The notes under the pieces: generated by a model
Database searches by the model: none
What the model was told of the DNA's origin: nothing
The model's input: only the letters and a program-made list of their open reading frames with translations
DNA from: Kitasatospora phosalacinea
Lineage (GTDB): Bacteria > Actinomycetota > Actinomycetes > Streptomycetales > Streptomycetaceae
Direction of reading: 5' to 3'
DNA: 64,000 nt
NCBI RefSeq assembly: GCF_030268885.1
Contig: NZ_BSSA01000014.1
Location: forward strand, 62,001 to 126,000
Made by a program: the position numbers and the translations under genes
Shown: positions 16,809 through 25,718 of the stretch, piece after piece
Numbering within the stretch: position 1 is the first letter of the stretch
How the letters are laid out: every line of letters starts with the position of its first letter

Positions 16809-18170
16809 GTGGTGTTCATCTCCGCCGCCGCCGCGATGGGCGGATTCCTGTTCGGTTACGACAGTGCGGTGATCAACGGCGCGGTCACCGGCATCCAGAA
16901 GCACTTCGGCGTCGGCAACGGCGAGACCGCGTTCGTGGTCGCCATCGCCCTGCTCGGCTCGGCGGCCGGCGCCGTGGTGGCCGGCTGGCTGGCCGACCAC
17001 TACGGCCGGGTGCGCACCATGCTGCTGGCCGCCGTGCTGTTCGCGATCAGCGGCGTCGGGTCGATGTTCCCGCCGAGCATCGAGGTGCTCGGCGTGTGGC
17101 GCGTGCTCGGCGGCATCGCCATCGGCATCGCCTCGGTGATCGCCCCCACCTACATCGCCGAGGTCGCGCCCACCGCGTACCGGGGCCGGCTGGCCTCCTT
17201 CCAGCAGATGGCCATCGTGCTCGGCATCACCGTCTCGCAGCTCGCCAACTGGGCGCTCAACCAGGCCGCCGGGGGCGAGTCCACCAACCACCTGGCGGGC
17301 GTCCAGGCCTGGCAGTGGATGCTCGGCGTCGAGGCCGTGCCCGCCGTCGTCTACGGGCTGATGGCGCTGTCCATCCCCGAGTCGCCGCGCTACCTGATCA
17401 GCGACGGGCGCGAGGCGCAGGCCCGCAAGGTGCTGGCCGAGGTCGAGGGCGCGGACGTCGACCTGGACGCCCGGGTCGCCGAGATCCGCCAGGTGCTGAA
17501 CACCGAGCACAAGCCCCGCCTGAAGGACCTGCTGGGCGGACGCTTCGGGCTGCTGCCGATCGTCTGGATCGGCATCGGCGCCTCGGTGTTCCAGCAGTTC
17601 GTCGGCATCAACGTGATCTTCTACTACTCCTCGTTCCTGTGGCAGTCGGTCGGCATCGACGAGTCCAACTCGCTGCTGATCTCGCTCTCCACCTCGATCG
17701 TCAACGTGGTCGGCACCGTGGTCGCGATGCTGCTGGTCGACCGGATCGGCCGCAAGCCGCTGGCGCTGGCCGGCTCCGCGGGCATGGCCGTCTCGCTCGG
17801 CCTCGCCGCCTGGGCGTTCTCCTTCCGGCACGGCACCGGCGACAGCGCGACCCTGGCCGACTCGTACGCCACCGTGGCGCTCGTCGCCGCGCACGTCTTC
17901 GTGTTCTGCTTCGCCTTCTCCTGGGGCGTGGTGGTCTGGGTGCTGCTCGGCGAGATGTTCCCCAACCGGATCCGGGCGCTGGCCCTGTCGGTGGCCGCCT
18001 CCGCGCAGTGGATCGCCAACTGGGCCATCACCGTCACCTTCCCCAACCTCTCCGACTGGAACCTGTCGGCGACGTACGTCATCTACGCCTGCTTCGCGCT
18101 GCTGTCCATCCCGTTCGTCGCCTTCTGCATCAAGGAGACCAAGGGCAAGGCCCTGGAGGAGATGGGCTGA
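16809..18170 (+). CDS. sugar porter family MFS transporter
   Basis: A 12-helix sugar/proton symporter-type protein. FLFGYDSAVINGAVTGIQ (helix 1), YIAEVAPTAYRGRLASFQQ, VPAVVYGLMALSIPESPRYL and FSWGVVVWVLLGEMFPNRIR (helix 10-11, PESPR and GxxxW signatures) are diagnostic. The family imports hexoses, pentoses or inositols. Starting at GTG 16809 would put the first residue inside helix 1. A CTG at 16767 with GGGAG 6 bases upstream would add 14 hydrophilic residues and fits relatives better, so the true start may be non-standard. No sugar catabolic gene is adjacent. Confidence 0.88.
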   Translation: MVFISAAAAMGGFLFGYDSAVINGAVTGIQKHFGVGNGETAFVVAIALLGSAAGAVVAGWLADHYGRVRTMLLAAVLFAISGVGSMFPPSIEVLGVWRVLGGIAIGIASVIAPTYIAEVAPTAYRGRLASFQQMAIVLGITVSQLANWALNQAAGGESTNHLAGVQAWQWMLGVEAVPAVVYGLMALSIPESPRYLISDGREAQARKVLAEVEGADVDLDARVAEIRQVLNTEHKPRLKDLLGGRFGLLPIVWIGIGASVFQQFVGINVIFYYSSFLWQSVGIDESNSLLISLSTSIVNVVGTVVAMLLVDRIGRKPLALAGSAGMAVSLGLAAWAFSFRHGTGDSATLADSYATVALVAAHVFVFCFAFSWGVVVWVLLGEMFPNRIRALALSVAASAQWIANWAITVTFPNLSDWNLSATYVIYACFALLSIPFVAFCIKETKGKALEEMG

Positions 18171-18195
18171 ACAACGGGCGACGGTACGTCAGGAG

Positions 18196-18226
18196 GCGGG
18201 TGGCGGACGTGGATTCCGCCACCCGC
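18196..18226 (+). terminator. hairpin terminator after sugar porter
   Basis: GCGGGTGGCGGA (18196-18207) pairs perfectly with TCCGCCACCCGC (18215-18226) around a 7-nt loop, beginning 25 bases after the stop codon. The next gene is co-directional, so this insulates it. Confidence 0.8.
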
Positions 18227-18319
18227 TGCGCATAGAGTGCGCCCCGATCACCAGTCGAACCCGCTGCCCGCCGCGAGCCGCCCCAGGCTGCCGCGCGCGG
18301 CCGTCCCGACGGAGAGGCC

Positions 18320-19021
18320 ATGGGCGCCGCCCGCCAGAACACCAGCTTCCCCGGTCCCGGCCCCGGTCCCGGGAGCACCCTGTACGGCTACCTCGCCCGG
18401 CCGCCCGCCGGGACCGGCCCCGGCGTCCTCGTCGTCCAGGAGTGGTGGGGCCTCACCCGGCACGTCGCCGACCTCACCGACCGCCTCGCCGCGGCCGGCT
18501 TCACCGCCCTCGCCCCCGACCTGTACGGCGGCACCGTCACCCACGACCGGGCCGAGGCCGCCCGGATGAAACGCGAGCTCCCCGTCGAACGGGCCACCGC
18601 CCAACTCGCCGCCGCCGTCCGGTACCTGCTCGACGACCCGGCCACCGTCGGCGACGCGATCGGCGCGATCGGCCTCTGCATGGGCGGCGGCCTGGCCCTG
18701 CGCCTCGCCGCCCAGGAGGGCGACCGCATCGCCGCGGTCGTCCCCTTCTACGGGCTCCCCGACGCGGACTACCGCTACGACGGGCTCACCGCCCACGTCC
18801 TGGGCCACTACGGCGAACAGGACGCCTCCCTCCCCGCCGAGGCCGTCGACGAGGCCGCCGCCCGCATCGGCGAGGCGACGGGGCGACGCCCCGAGATCCA
18901 CTTCTACCCGGCCGGGCACGCCTTCCTCAACGACGAGAAGACCCCCAGCACGTACGACCCCCTGCAGGCCGAGACCGCCTGGCGACGCACGCTCAGCTTC
19001 CTGCGGGGGCACCTGGGCTGA
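18320..19021 (+). CDS. dienelactone hydrolase family protein
   Basis: A 233-residue alpha/beta hydrolase. The catalytic cysteine lies in AIGLCMGGGLALRL, the oxyanion/glutamate region is VLVVQEWWGLTRHV, the aspartate region is LGHYGEQDASLP and the histidine is in HFYPAGHAFLNDE. This C-D-H arrangement defines dienelactone hydrolases (carboxymethylenebutenolidase, chlorocatechol pathway), although most chromosomal homologues act on other esters. No catechol genes are adjacent. Its last 53 bases are imperfectly repeated at 19099-19151. Confidence 0.88.
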   Translation: MGAARQNTSFPGPGPGPGSTLYGYLARPPAGTGPGVLVVQEWWGLTRHVADLTDRLAAAGFTALAPDLYGGTVTHDRAEAARMKRELPVERATAQLAAAVRYLLDDPATVGDAIGAIGLCMGGGLALRLAAQEGDRIAAVVPFYGLPDADYRYDGLTAHVLGHYGEQDASLPAEAVDEAAARIGEATGRRPEIHFYPAGHAFLNDEKTPSTYDPLQAETAWRRTLSFLRGHLG

Positions 19022-19151
19022 CACCCGGCCCGGCGAGGGGAGGAAGCCGGGGGGAAGGGAAGCGCCTCCGGCGAGGGGAGGAAGCGGCGAGGCGGGAGGC
19101 CGAGACCGCCTGGCGGCACACGCTCGACCTCCCTCCGGGGTGCCTGGGCTG
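18968..19151 (+). repeat. partial duplication of the hydrolase 3' end plus 18-bp direct repeats
   Basis: The 53 bases ending the hydrolase gene (18968-19020) recur at 19099-19151 with about 81% identity by eye; the copy still encodes AETAWRHTLDLPPGCLGW but has lost the stop. Between them CCGGCGAGGGGAGGAAGC occurs twice, exactly (19030-19047 and 19068-19085). This looks like a small tandem duplication that has decayed. Confidence 0.75.
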
Positions 19152-19223
19152 GAGCCGGCCTGGGGGCGGGTGGGCGGGGAAAAGCGCTGGACAGGAGGGG
19201 TGTGGCAGGTCCATGGTCGGGCG

Positions 19224-20501
19224 GTGACGTTCCTCGATCCGGCCTGGGCGGGCCGTAACTACCGCGTTCAGACCGCTGCGACGGTGGTGAGCGGGCTCGG
19301 CAATGCCGCGGCTCCGATCGCCACCGCGTTCGCCGTCCTGCACTCCGATCCGCGCTGGGGCAGCGCCGAGGTGGGGTACGTGACCGCGGCCCGGACGGTG
19401 CCGTTGGTGGTGCTGCTGCTGGTGGGCGGCGCGGTGGCGGACCGGCTGCCGCGGCACCTGGTGATGGTGGGGGCGAACCTGTTCAACGCCGGTTCGCAGG
19501 GGGTGCTGGCGGCGCTGGTGCTGTTCGGGCACCCGAGCCTGTGGGCGCTGATGGCGCTCTCGGCGGCGGGCGGGGCGGGACAGGCGTTCTACGCTCCGGC
19601 CGCGGAGGGGGTGATCCTGCAGGCGGTGCCGGCCGAGCACGCCGCGAAGGCGTTCTCGGTGTTCAAGATGGCGATGAACGGCGCGTCGATCGCGGGTGCG
19701 GCGCTCGGCGGCGTCCTGGTCGCGGTGGTCGGCCCCGGTTGGGTGCTGGCGGCCGACGCGGCGTGCTTCGCGGTGGCGGCGGCGCTGCGCGCGGGCCTGG
19801 AGCCGGAGGGCCCCGGGCGGGGTCCGGCGCGCCCCGGTCTGGCGCACGAACTGCTGGTCGGCTGGCGGGAGTTCACCGCCCGGCGCTGGCTGTGGGCGAT
19901 CGTGGTGCAGTTCGGCCTGATGAACGCGTGCGTGCTCGCCGTGGAGGCGGTGTACGGGCCGGTGGTGGCCGAGGACCGGATGGGCGGGGCCGGGGCGTGG
20001 GGCGTGGCGATGGCGGCGCTGAGCGTCGGCATGGTGGTGGCGGGCCCGCTGATGACGCGCTGGCAGCCGCGTCGGCTGCTGCTGGTGGGCAACGGCGGGG
20101 TGTTCCTGTTCGGGCTGCCGCCGCTGGCGCTGGCGCTGGGCTGGCCGCTGCTGCCGGTGGCGCTGGCGATGTTCCTGGCGGGGCTCGGCACCACCGTGTT
20201 CGTGGTGGGCTGGATGGTGACGCTGCAGCAGGAGATCCCGGAGGAACTGCTGTCGCGGATGTCGGCGTACGACTCGTTCGGCTCGTTCGCGCTGCTGCCG
20301 CTGGGCACCGCGCTGGCCGGTCCGGCGGCGGACGCGTTCGGGCTGTCCGGGGCGCTGTGGGGCTGCGCGCTGATCTGCGCGGTGCTGGCCGGGCTGGTCC
20401 TGCTGGTGCCGGAGGTGCGGCACCTGGAGCGCGCCGTACCGGAGGCGCGGGCCGGTTCGCGGGCCGGGGCGGCGGAGGCGGAGGTCGTCACTTCCGGGTG
20501 A
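19224..20501 (+). CDS. MFS transporter (exporter, DHA3-like)
   Basis: A 425-residue 12-helix transporter. FLDPAWAGRNYRVQTAATVV opens the protein, followed by GGAVADRLPRHLVMVGANL (motif A region), AGGAGQAFYAPAAEGVILQAV and GTTVFVVGWMVTLQQEIPEEL. These are typical of the MefA/enterobactin-exporter-like MFS group. I place the start at GTG 19224 (MTFLDPAWAG); an in-frame GTG at 19200 lies only one base after AGGAGG and seems too close. Substrate unknown; no linked pathway. Confidence 0.82.
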   Translation: MTFLDPAWAGRNYRVQTAATVVSGLGNAAAPIATAFAVLHSDPRWGSAEVGYVTAARTVPLVVLLLVGGAVADRLPRHLVMVGANLFNAGSQGVLAALVLFGHPSLWALMALSAAGGAGQAFYAPAAEGVILQAVPAEHAAKAFSVFKMAMNGASIAGAALGGVLVAVVGPGWVLAADAACFAVAAALRAGLEPEGPGRGPARPGLAHELLVGWREFTARRWLWAIVVQFGLMNACVLAVEAVYGPVVAEDRMGGAGAWGVAMAALSVGMVVAGPLMTRWQPRRLLLVGNGGVFLFGLPPLALALGWPLLPVALAMFLAGLGTTVFVVGWMVTLQQEIPEELLSRMSAYDSFGSFALLPLGTALAGPAADAFGLSGALWGCALICAVLAGLVLLVPEVRHLERAVPEARAGSRAGAAEAEVVTSG

Positions 20502-20581
20502 CAGCCGCTGACAGTCTGCAACCTCCCGGGCCCCGGGTTCGTCCGACCAGGTAACTGGCCGCGACCGGGAGGGACCGCCGC

Positions 20582-21100
20582 ATGGACAAGCCACTGCTGT
20601 ACCTCGACGTCGACGGGGTGCTGAACCCGGTGTTCCCGCACCCCGACGACGACTTCGACGCGCACACCCTGCTGGGCTACTCGGTGCTGCTGTCACCCCG
20701 CCACGGCGACTGGCTGCGCGAACTGGCCGACCACTACGAACTCGTGTGGGCCACCACCTGGGAGGAGCGGGCCAACGAGCACATCGGCCCGCTGCTCGGC
20801 CTGCCCGAGCTGCCGGTGGTGGTGTTCAGCGGTTACGTCCCGCAGCCCGGCGACCCGCGGGTGCCGCTGATGGAGCTGTTCTCGGCCGCCAAGTGGGCGC
20901 CGCTGCTGCGGCACGCGCAGGGCCGCCCGTTCGCCTGGGTGGACGACTGCATCCCGCCGCGCCTGGTGCGGCGCAGCGTCCTGCGGACGGACCGGCTGCT
21001 GCTGCCGGTCGACCCGGCGCAGGGGCTGCAGCGCGAGCACGTGGACCGGCTGCTGCGACGGCCGCCCTCGCGGGCCCGGCTGAACCCGTGGGCCTGCTGA
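20582..21100 (+). CDS. HAD-like domain protein
   Basis: A 172-residue protein opening with LLYLDVDGVLNPVFPHP, the DxDG motif I of HAD phosphatases, then VWATTWEERANEHI (motif II T) and PFAWVDDCIPPRLV (motif IV DD). The cap is minimal, as in small HAD proteins of Streptomyces often annotated as hypothetical. Probable metal-dependent hydrolase of unknown substrate. The ATG has GGGAGGGA about 10 bases upstream. Confidence 0.78.
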   Translation: MDKPLLYLDVDGVLNPVFPHPDDDFDAHTLLGYSVLLSPRHGDWLRELADHYELVWATTWEERANEHIGPLLGLPELPVVVFSGYVPQPGDPRVPLMELFSAAKWAPLLRHAQGRPFAWVDDCIPPRLVRRSVLRTDRLLLPVDPAQGLQREHVDRLLRRPPSRARLNPWAC

Positions 21101-21291
21101 GACCGTCCCCGGGAGTCGGCCCCGGAGCGGGGACGGGGGCGGGGGTGACGACGGCCCGGAAGGACCCGCGTGCGCTGCGCCGGGCCTCCTCGCGCAACCG
21201 CGACCACCTGCGACCGTGGGAGCCCGTCGGGGCGACGCCTTCTTCACCGAGCGGGGCCGTCCGCCGGGGTGCGGGGCCGGGGACGGGCCGG

Positions 21292-21582
21292 TCAGTCCTC
21301 GGGGCGGGAGAGGAAGGCGGGCAGGGGGGCGGTGGGGTCGGAGATCTCGACCCAGACCCGCTGCCAGCGGGCGGTCTCGGTGTGGCCGTAGCGGTCGCCG
21401 AGCGCGAGGACGCGCAGCATGGCGAGCGTCTGGGTCCGGTCGGGCTGTTCGGTGACCCGGACGGAGAGCCGGGTGGCGCCGTGGCGGGTGCGGTCGACGA
21501 CGGGCGGGCGGCCGGTGAGTTTGTGCAGGGCGTCCGCGATCAGGCGTACCCGTGCGCCGTGCGGGCCCGGCAGTCCGTCCAT
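21292..21582 (-). CDS. small hypothetical protein
   Basis: A 96-residue soluble protein that I do not recognise. Segments VRLIADALHKLTGRPPVVD and TRLSVRVTEQPDRTQTLAML suggest an alpha/beta fold. It lies alone between the HAD gene and the MBL hydrolase, transcribed leftward. Codon use is typical of the window, which supports a real gene. Confidence 0.55.
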   Translation of the reverse strand: MDGLPGPHGARVRLIADALHKLTGRPPVVDRTRHGATRLSVRVTEQPDRTQTLAMLRVLALGDRYGHTETARWQRVWVEISDPTAPLPAFLSRPED

Positions 21583-21672
21583 CTGGCGCTCCCCCGTCGT
21601 GCGTACCCCGTCACCGCGGCTGTCGGGGGTCAGCCTACCGTCGCGCGGTGACGGGGCGTCAGCGCGGAGCGG

Positions 21673-22422
21673 TCACAGGGTCAGCGGCCGGCCGGGGGCG
21701 AGGACGTGCACGGCGGTGTCGGGGGCGAGGTCGGCGACGGCGTCCCGGTAGAGGTCGGGGCGGTCGCGGACGAGTTTCAGGACGGTGGCCTCGCGCAGCC
21801 GTCCGGCGGTGAAGGCGTAGTGGATGGGGACGGCGAGGCGGGGGCGGAGCACGGCGGTGAGCTCTGCGGCCTGCCGGGCGTCCATCACCACCTGGCGGTT
21901 GAGGGCGGGACGGATCCGCAGGCCGTTGATCGGGAGCAGGGCGAGGTCGATCTCGGGGAAGCGCCGGGCCACCTCGTCGAGGGCGGGGACGCGGAGGGTG
22001 TCGGCGCCGAAGAAGACGGTGCGGCCCTCGTGCCGGAGCACGAAGGTCACCTCGGGGACGCCGTGCAGGGCCGGGGCGGCGGTGACCTCCACCGGGCCGA
22101 GGCGGGTGGACTGCCAGGGGTCGAGTTCGGTGACCCGGCGGAACCCGGCGGCCCGGACCCGGGCGGCGAGGCCGCGGACCACGGCGAACGGGACGTCCCG
22201 GTCCGGGTAGGAGGCGAGCGCGTCGAGGTCGCAGTGGTCGTAGTGGCCGTGGCTGATCACGATGCCGGCCAGCGGCGGCAGGTCCGCGGCGGTGGCCACC
22301 GCGCGCGGCTCGCCCGGCCGGTAGCCCCGGCGTTCGGACAGCCAGGGGTCGGTGAGGATCCGGGCGCCCGCGAAGTCGATCAGCGCGCTGGCGTGGACGA
22401 CGCGTTGCACGGTGGTGGTCAT
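21673..22422 (-). CDS. MBL-fold metallo-hydrolase (UlaG-like)
   Basis: A 249-residue metallo-beta-lactamase-fold protein. The metal ligands are in VISHGHYDHCDLDAL (HxHxDH with a Y insert), and FFGADTLRVPALDEV gives the aspartate. A histidine follows in VPIHYAFTAGRL. The pattern matches UlaG/RomA-like L-ascorbate-6-phosphate lactonase relatives and NAPE-PLD-like hydrolases. I choose ATG 22422 (MTTTVQRV) because the extra 11 residues of the longer frame overlap the likely operator. It is divergent from a TetR regulator that probably controls it. Confidence 0.85.
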   Translation of the reverse strand: MTTTVQRVVHASALIDFAGARILTDPWLSERRGYRPGEPRAVATAADLPPLAGIVISHGHYDHCDLDALASYPDRDVPFAVVRGLAARVRAAGFRRVTELDPWQSTRLGPVEVTAAPALHGVPEVTFVLRHEGRTVFFGADTLRVPALDEVARRFPEIDLALLPINGLRIRPALNRQVVMDARQAAELTAVLRPRLAVPIHYAFTAGRLREATVLKLVRDRPDLYRDAVADLAPDTAVHVLAPGRPLTL

Positions 22423-22440
22423 GGCTCCCCCAGTAGTCGG

Positions 22441-22482
22441 TGGACGGCTGTCCACTGATGGGTGTGAGTAGACGCCTGTCCG
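22441..22482. promoter_or_regulatory. probable TetR operator pair
   Basis: TGGACGGCTGTCCA (22441-22454) is an inverted repeat TGGAC-N4-GTCCA. A related box TAGACGCCTGTCCG begins 28 bp later (22469-22482). Both lie between the divergent MBL hydrolase and tetR starts. Confidence 0.6.
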
Positions 22483-22496
22483 GTGAAACTGTCAAC

Positions 22497-23147
22497 ATGG
22501 CGACCATGACCACGAGGACGACCGGGGCACCGGGACGCCGACCCAACCGGCGCGGCGAGGGCGCACTGCTGCGCGGGGAGCTGGTCGCTGCGGCGAGCGC
22601 GCTGCTGGAGGAGGGCGAGGGCGAGCAGTCGCTCTCGCTGCGCGCGGTGGCCCGCCGCGCCGGGGTCGCGCCGCAGAGCGTCTACCTGCACTTCGCGGAC
22701 GTCCGGGCGCTGCTGGTGGCGGTGTACGAGGCCCGGTTCGGCGAGCTGCTCGCGACGCTGGAGAACGCCGGGGGCGGCGGGGACGGCCTGGACGGCCGGG
22801 CCCGGCTGCGGGCGCTGTGCCTGGCGTACTGCGGGTACGGGCAGGCGCACCCCGGGCACTACCGGGTGCTGTTCGGCACCGCGGGATCCCCCGGCTGGGA
22901 GCCGGACCAGATGGCGGGCCTGCCCGCGCTGGCGCTGCTGGACGAGGCCGTCCGGGCCGCGGGTCGGGCGCCGGGCGGCGCGGGGGCGGTGGGGATCGCA
23001 CCGGAGACGCTGGGCGTGTGGGCGGCGCTGCACGGGCTGGTGACGCTGCGCCGGGACCGGCCCGGTTTCCCGTGGCCGCCGGTGGAGGTGCTGGTGGACG
23101 CCCTGCTGGACGCCCCGGCCGGGGACGGGGTCAGGGCAGCCAGCTGA
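22497..23147 (+). CDS. TetR/AcrR family regulator
   Basis: A 216-residue repressor. The N-terminal helix-turn-helix at about residues 20-70 reads LVAAASALLEEGEGEQSLS, then LRAVARRAGVAPQSVYLHFA. A C-terminal TetR_C-type ligand domain follows (YCGYGQAHPGHYRVLFG, as in TetR_C_13/33-like groups). The start ATG 22497 follows the operator-like repeats directly. It probably represses itself and the divergent MBL hydrolase. Its last 17 bases overlap the convergent CPBP gene. Confidence 0.85.
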   Translation: MATMTTRTTGAPGRRPNRRGEGALLRGELVAAASALLEEGEGEQSLSLRAVARRAGVAPQSVYLHFADVRALLVAVYEARFGELLATLENAGGGGDGLDGRARLRALCLAYCGYGQAHPGHYRVLFGTAGSPGWEPDQMAGLPALALLDEAVRAAGRAPGGAGAVGIAPETLGVWAALHGLVTLRRDRPGFPWPPVEVLVDALLDAPAGDGVRAAS

Positions 23148-23919
23148 CGTGCCCCGCCAGCAGGGCGTAGCCGACGAAGGCGGTGGTGTCGATCAGGGCG
23201 TGGGCGGCGACCAGCGGGCCGACCCGCTGCCAGCGGCGGTAGAGCAGGCAGAAGACCACGCCCATCACCATGTTGCCGACCAGTCCGCCGACGCCCTGGT
23301 AGAGGTGGTAGGAGCCGCGCAGCACCGCACTGGCGGCCACCGCCGCGGGCCAGCCCCAGCCGATCTGCTGCAGGCGGCGCAGCATGTAGCCGACCACGAC
23401 GACCTCCTCCAGGATGGCGTTCTGCCAGGCGGAGGCGACCAGGACGGGGATCCGCCACCAGACGTCGGGCAGGCCGGAGGGGGCGACGGTGAGGTTGAAG
23501 CCCGCGGCCTGGGCCCCCAGGTAGAGGGCGAGGCCGGAACCGCCGATGCAGGCGGCGACCAGTGCGCCGCGGCCGAGGTCGGAGAGCTTGTGGCGCAGGT
23601 CGAAGCCCAGCACCCGCAGCGAGGCGCCCTCCCGGACCAGCAGGTAGCCGACCAGGACGACCGGCATCAGGCCGCGGGCCACGTAGTAGAGCTGCCAGGC
23701 CAGGTCGAGCCAGGGGCGGCCGGGGGCGCGGGAGGCGTTGAGGGTCGCGACCTGGCTGCCGAGGTCGGCGGGCTCGGTGAGCGAGCCGACGAAACTGATC
23801 AGCGAACTGACGCCGCTGGCGCCGAGGGAGAGTCCGAGGACGATCAGCAGCTCGACGGCGAGGAGCCGTCGCGAAGGGGCCTTGGGGGTGGTGGCGGGCT
23901 CGGCCGAGGCGGTGGTCAC
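23131..23919 (-). CDS. CPBP family intramembrane metalloprotease
   Basis: A 262-residue membrane protein with about seven hydrophobic helices. The CPBP/Abi motifs are present: AILEEVVVVGYMLRRL (EE...R), SYHLYQGVGG (HxxxG) and VGPLVAAHALIDT (H..D). The family comprises Rce1-like intramembrane proteases and bacteriocin-immunity-related proteins; the substrate is unknown. It is convergent with tetR and overlaps its 3' end. Confidence 0.85.
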   Translation of the reverse strand: MTTASAEPATTPKAPSRRLLAVELLIVLGLSLGASGVSSLISFVGSLTEPADLGSQVATLNASRAPGRPWLDLAWQLYYVARGLMPVVLVGYLLVREGASLRVLGFDLRHKLSDLGRGALVAACIGGSGLALYLGAQAAGFNLTVAPSGLPDVWWRIPVLVASAWQNAILEEVVVVGYMLRRLQQIGWGWPAAVAASAVLRGSYHLYQGVGGLVGNMVMGVVFCLLYRRWQRVGPLVAAHALIDTTAFVGYALLAGHVSWLP

Positions 23920-24065
23920 GGGTCTCCCGGGGACGGACGATCGGCCCGGGGCCGTGCTGCTGCCCCGGGCCGATCATCCTTTCACAGGAAGATGAGCCTC
24001 CCGTGAAGCGCCGTGGCCGGTACCCGCCCGGCGGTCGGGGCGGGGCGGGGGCGGGAGCAGGGCGG

Positions 24066-25565
24066 TCAGTCGAGCGGCCAGGTGTGGACGGGTTCGCCGG
24101 TGCGCATGCACTCGATGTAGCGGCGGGTCATGGCGGCGATCGCCTCGTTCGGGCCGAGGTTGTGGTGCTCGCGCAGGCGGTGGACGGTGGCGGCCTGCCA
24201 GGCGGCGCCGTTGGTGCGGCGGAGGCAGCGCTGTTCGATGATGCCGAGGTAGCGGTCGCGGTCGCGGGCTTCGATGCCCCATTCGTCCAGGCCCTGGTGG
24301 GCCAGCGGGAGGAGTTCGTTCAGGACCAGGTCGGTGGCCGGGAGTTCGACCTGGCCGCGGGCGCCGCGGCCGCTGCGGGGCCACCACTGGACGGCGTCGA
24401 TGCCGTGGCGGGCGCCGTTCTGGAAGTTCCGGTCGGCCAGTTCGAAGGGGAGCCTGGTCCAGACCGGTCGGGACTGTTCGGCGAGGACGCGGACCAGGCC
24501 GTAGTAGAAGGCGGCGTTGGCGAGGGTGTCGACCACGGTCGGGCCCGCGGGCAGGCAGCGGTTCTCCACCCGCAGGTGGGCGACGCCGTCGGCGACGTCG
24601 TACACGGGGCGGTTCCAGCGGTAGATGGTGCCGTTGTGCAGGCGCATCTCGCCGAGCCGGGGGACGCCGCCGGAGGACAGCACCTTGACCGGGTCCTCGT
24701 CGTCGCAGATCGGCAGCAGCGCCGGGAAGTAGCGCAGGTTCTCGGCGAACAGGTCGAGCGCGGAGTCGACCCAGCGCTCCCCGAACCAGGTGATGGGGCG
24801 CACGCCCTGCGCCTTGAGCTCGGCCGAACGGGTGTCGCAGGCCTGCTGGAACAGCACCGGGCGGGTCTCGCGCCACAGCTCGCGGCCGAACAGGAACGGG
24901 GAGTTGGCGCCCAGCGCGAGCTGCACGCCGCAGATCGCCTGGGCCGCGTTCCACACCGAGGCGAAGCGGGCCGGGGTGACCTGCAGGTGCAGTTGCAGGG
25001 AGGTGGCGGCGGCCTCGGCGACCATGGAGACCGAGTCGACGGCGAGGCGCTCCACCCCGTCGATGTCGAGGGCGATGTCCTCGCCGCGGGCGGCCAGGAT
25101 CTGGTCGCTGAGCAGGCTGTAGCGGTCGTTGCGGCTCATCGCGTCCAGCCCGGCGTGCTGGAGGTCGAGGGTGGGCAGGATGCCGACCATCACGATCCGG
25201 GCGCCCGCGGCGGCGGCCCGCCGGTCGGCGTAGCGCAGGCCGGTGTCGAGCTCCTCCCGGAGGTCCTCGAAGACGTGTCCGCCCAGGCGGCGCGGGGCGA
25301 TGTTGACCTCGATGTTGAACCGGCCGAGCTCGGTCTGGAAGTCGGCGGAGGAGATCGCGTCCAGCACCTGTTCGTTGCCGAGCACCGGCAGGCCCTGCTC
25401 GTCGGCCAGGTTCAGTTCGATCTCCAGGCCCATCATCGCCCTGGGGCGGTCGAACCGCTCCTCCCTGAGCATCCGCTCCAGCACGTCCAGACAGGACTGG
25501 AGCTTGCGGCGGTACAGCTGCCGGTCGGCCAGCTCCGCCCGCGTCGCCACGACCTTCTCGCCCAC
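24066..25565 (-). CDS. glutamate-cysteine ligase family protein
   Basis: A 499-residue enzyme of the GCS2/carboxylate-amine ligase group. Conserved stretches are RAMMGLEIELNLADE (metal/ATP glutamates), LGRFNIEVNIAPRRLG, TSLQLHLQVTPARF and HNGTIYRWNRPVYD. Such enzymes join glutamate to an amine or cysteine using ATP; actinomycetes use one in ergothioneine synthesis and others of unknown role. No ergothioneine genes are adjacent, so I give no symbol. The start is GTG 25565 (MGEKVVATR), with GGGAGGGAAGG upstream on this strand. Substrate is uncertain. Confidence 0.8.
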   Translation of the reverse strand: MGEKVVATRAELADRQLYRRKLQSCLDVLERMLREERFDRPRAMMGLEIELNLADEQGLPVLGNEQVLDAISSADFQTELGRFNIEVNIAPRRLGGHVFEDLREELDTGLRYADRRAAAAGARIVMVGILPTLDLQHAGLDAMSRNDRYSLLSDQILAARGEDIALDIDGVERLAVDSVSMVAEAAATSLQLHLQVTPARFASVWNAAQAICGVQLALGANSPFLFGRELWRETRPVLFQQACDTRSAELKAQGVRPITWFGERWVDSALDLFAENLRYFPALLPICDDEDPVKVLSSGGVPRLGEMRLHNGTIYRWNRPVYDVADGVAHLRVENRCLPAGPTVVDTLANAAFYYGLVRVLAEQSRPVWTRLPFELADRNFQNGARHGIDAVQWWPRSGRGARGQVELPATDLVLNELLPLAHQGLDEWGIEARDRDRYLGIIEQRCLRRTNGAAWQAATVHRLREHHNLGPNEAIAAMTRRYIECMRTGEPVHTWPLD

Positions 25566-25689
25566 GGGTGCCTTCCCTCCCCTCGGTCGACAGTGCCCCA
25601 GCATCATGCCCCGCTCGAAGATCGATAGCCCGGGGGCGGAACGGCCGTACGAGACAGGGTTCCTGACGATGAGTCAGCAAGTCCTCAAC

Positions 25690-25718
25690 TTGTGCGGCGC
25701 AACGGAACGTGATATGAA
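25690..25718 (+). promoter_or_regulatory. candidate promoter in a 369-bp intergenic region
   Basis: TTGTGC (25690-25695), a 17-bp spacer and TATGAA (25713-25718) form a plausible promoter reading right. It would give about a 210-nt leader for the gene at 25935. The rest of 25566-25934 shows no gene I can support; short frames through it have atypical composition. Confidence 0.45.
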
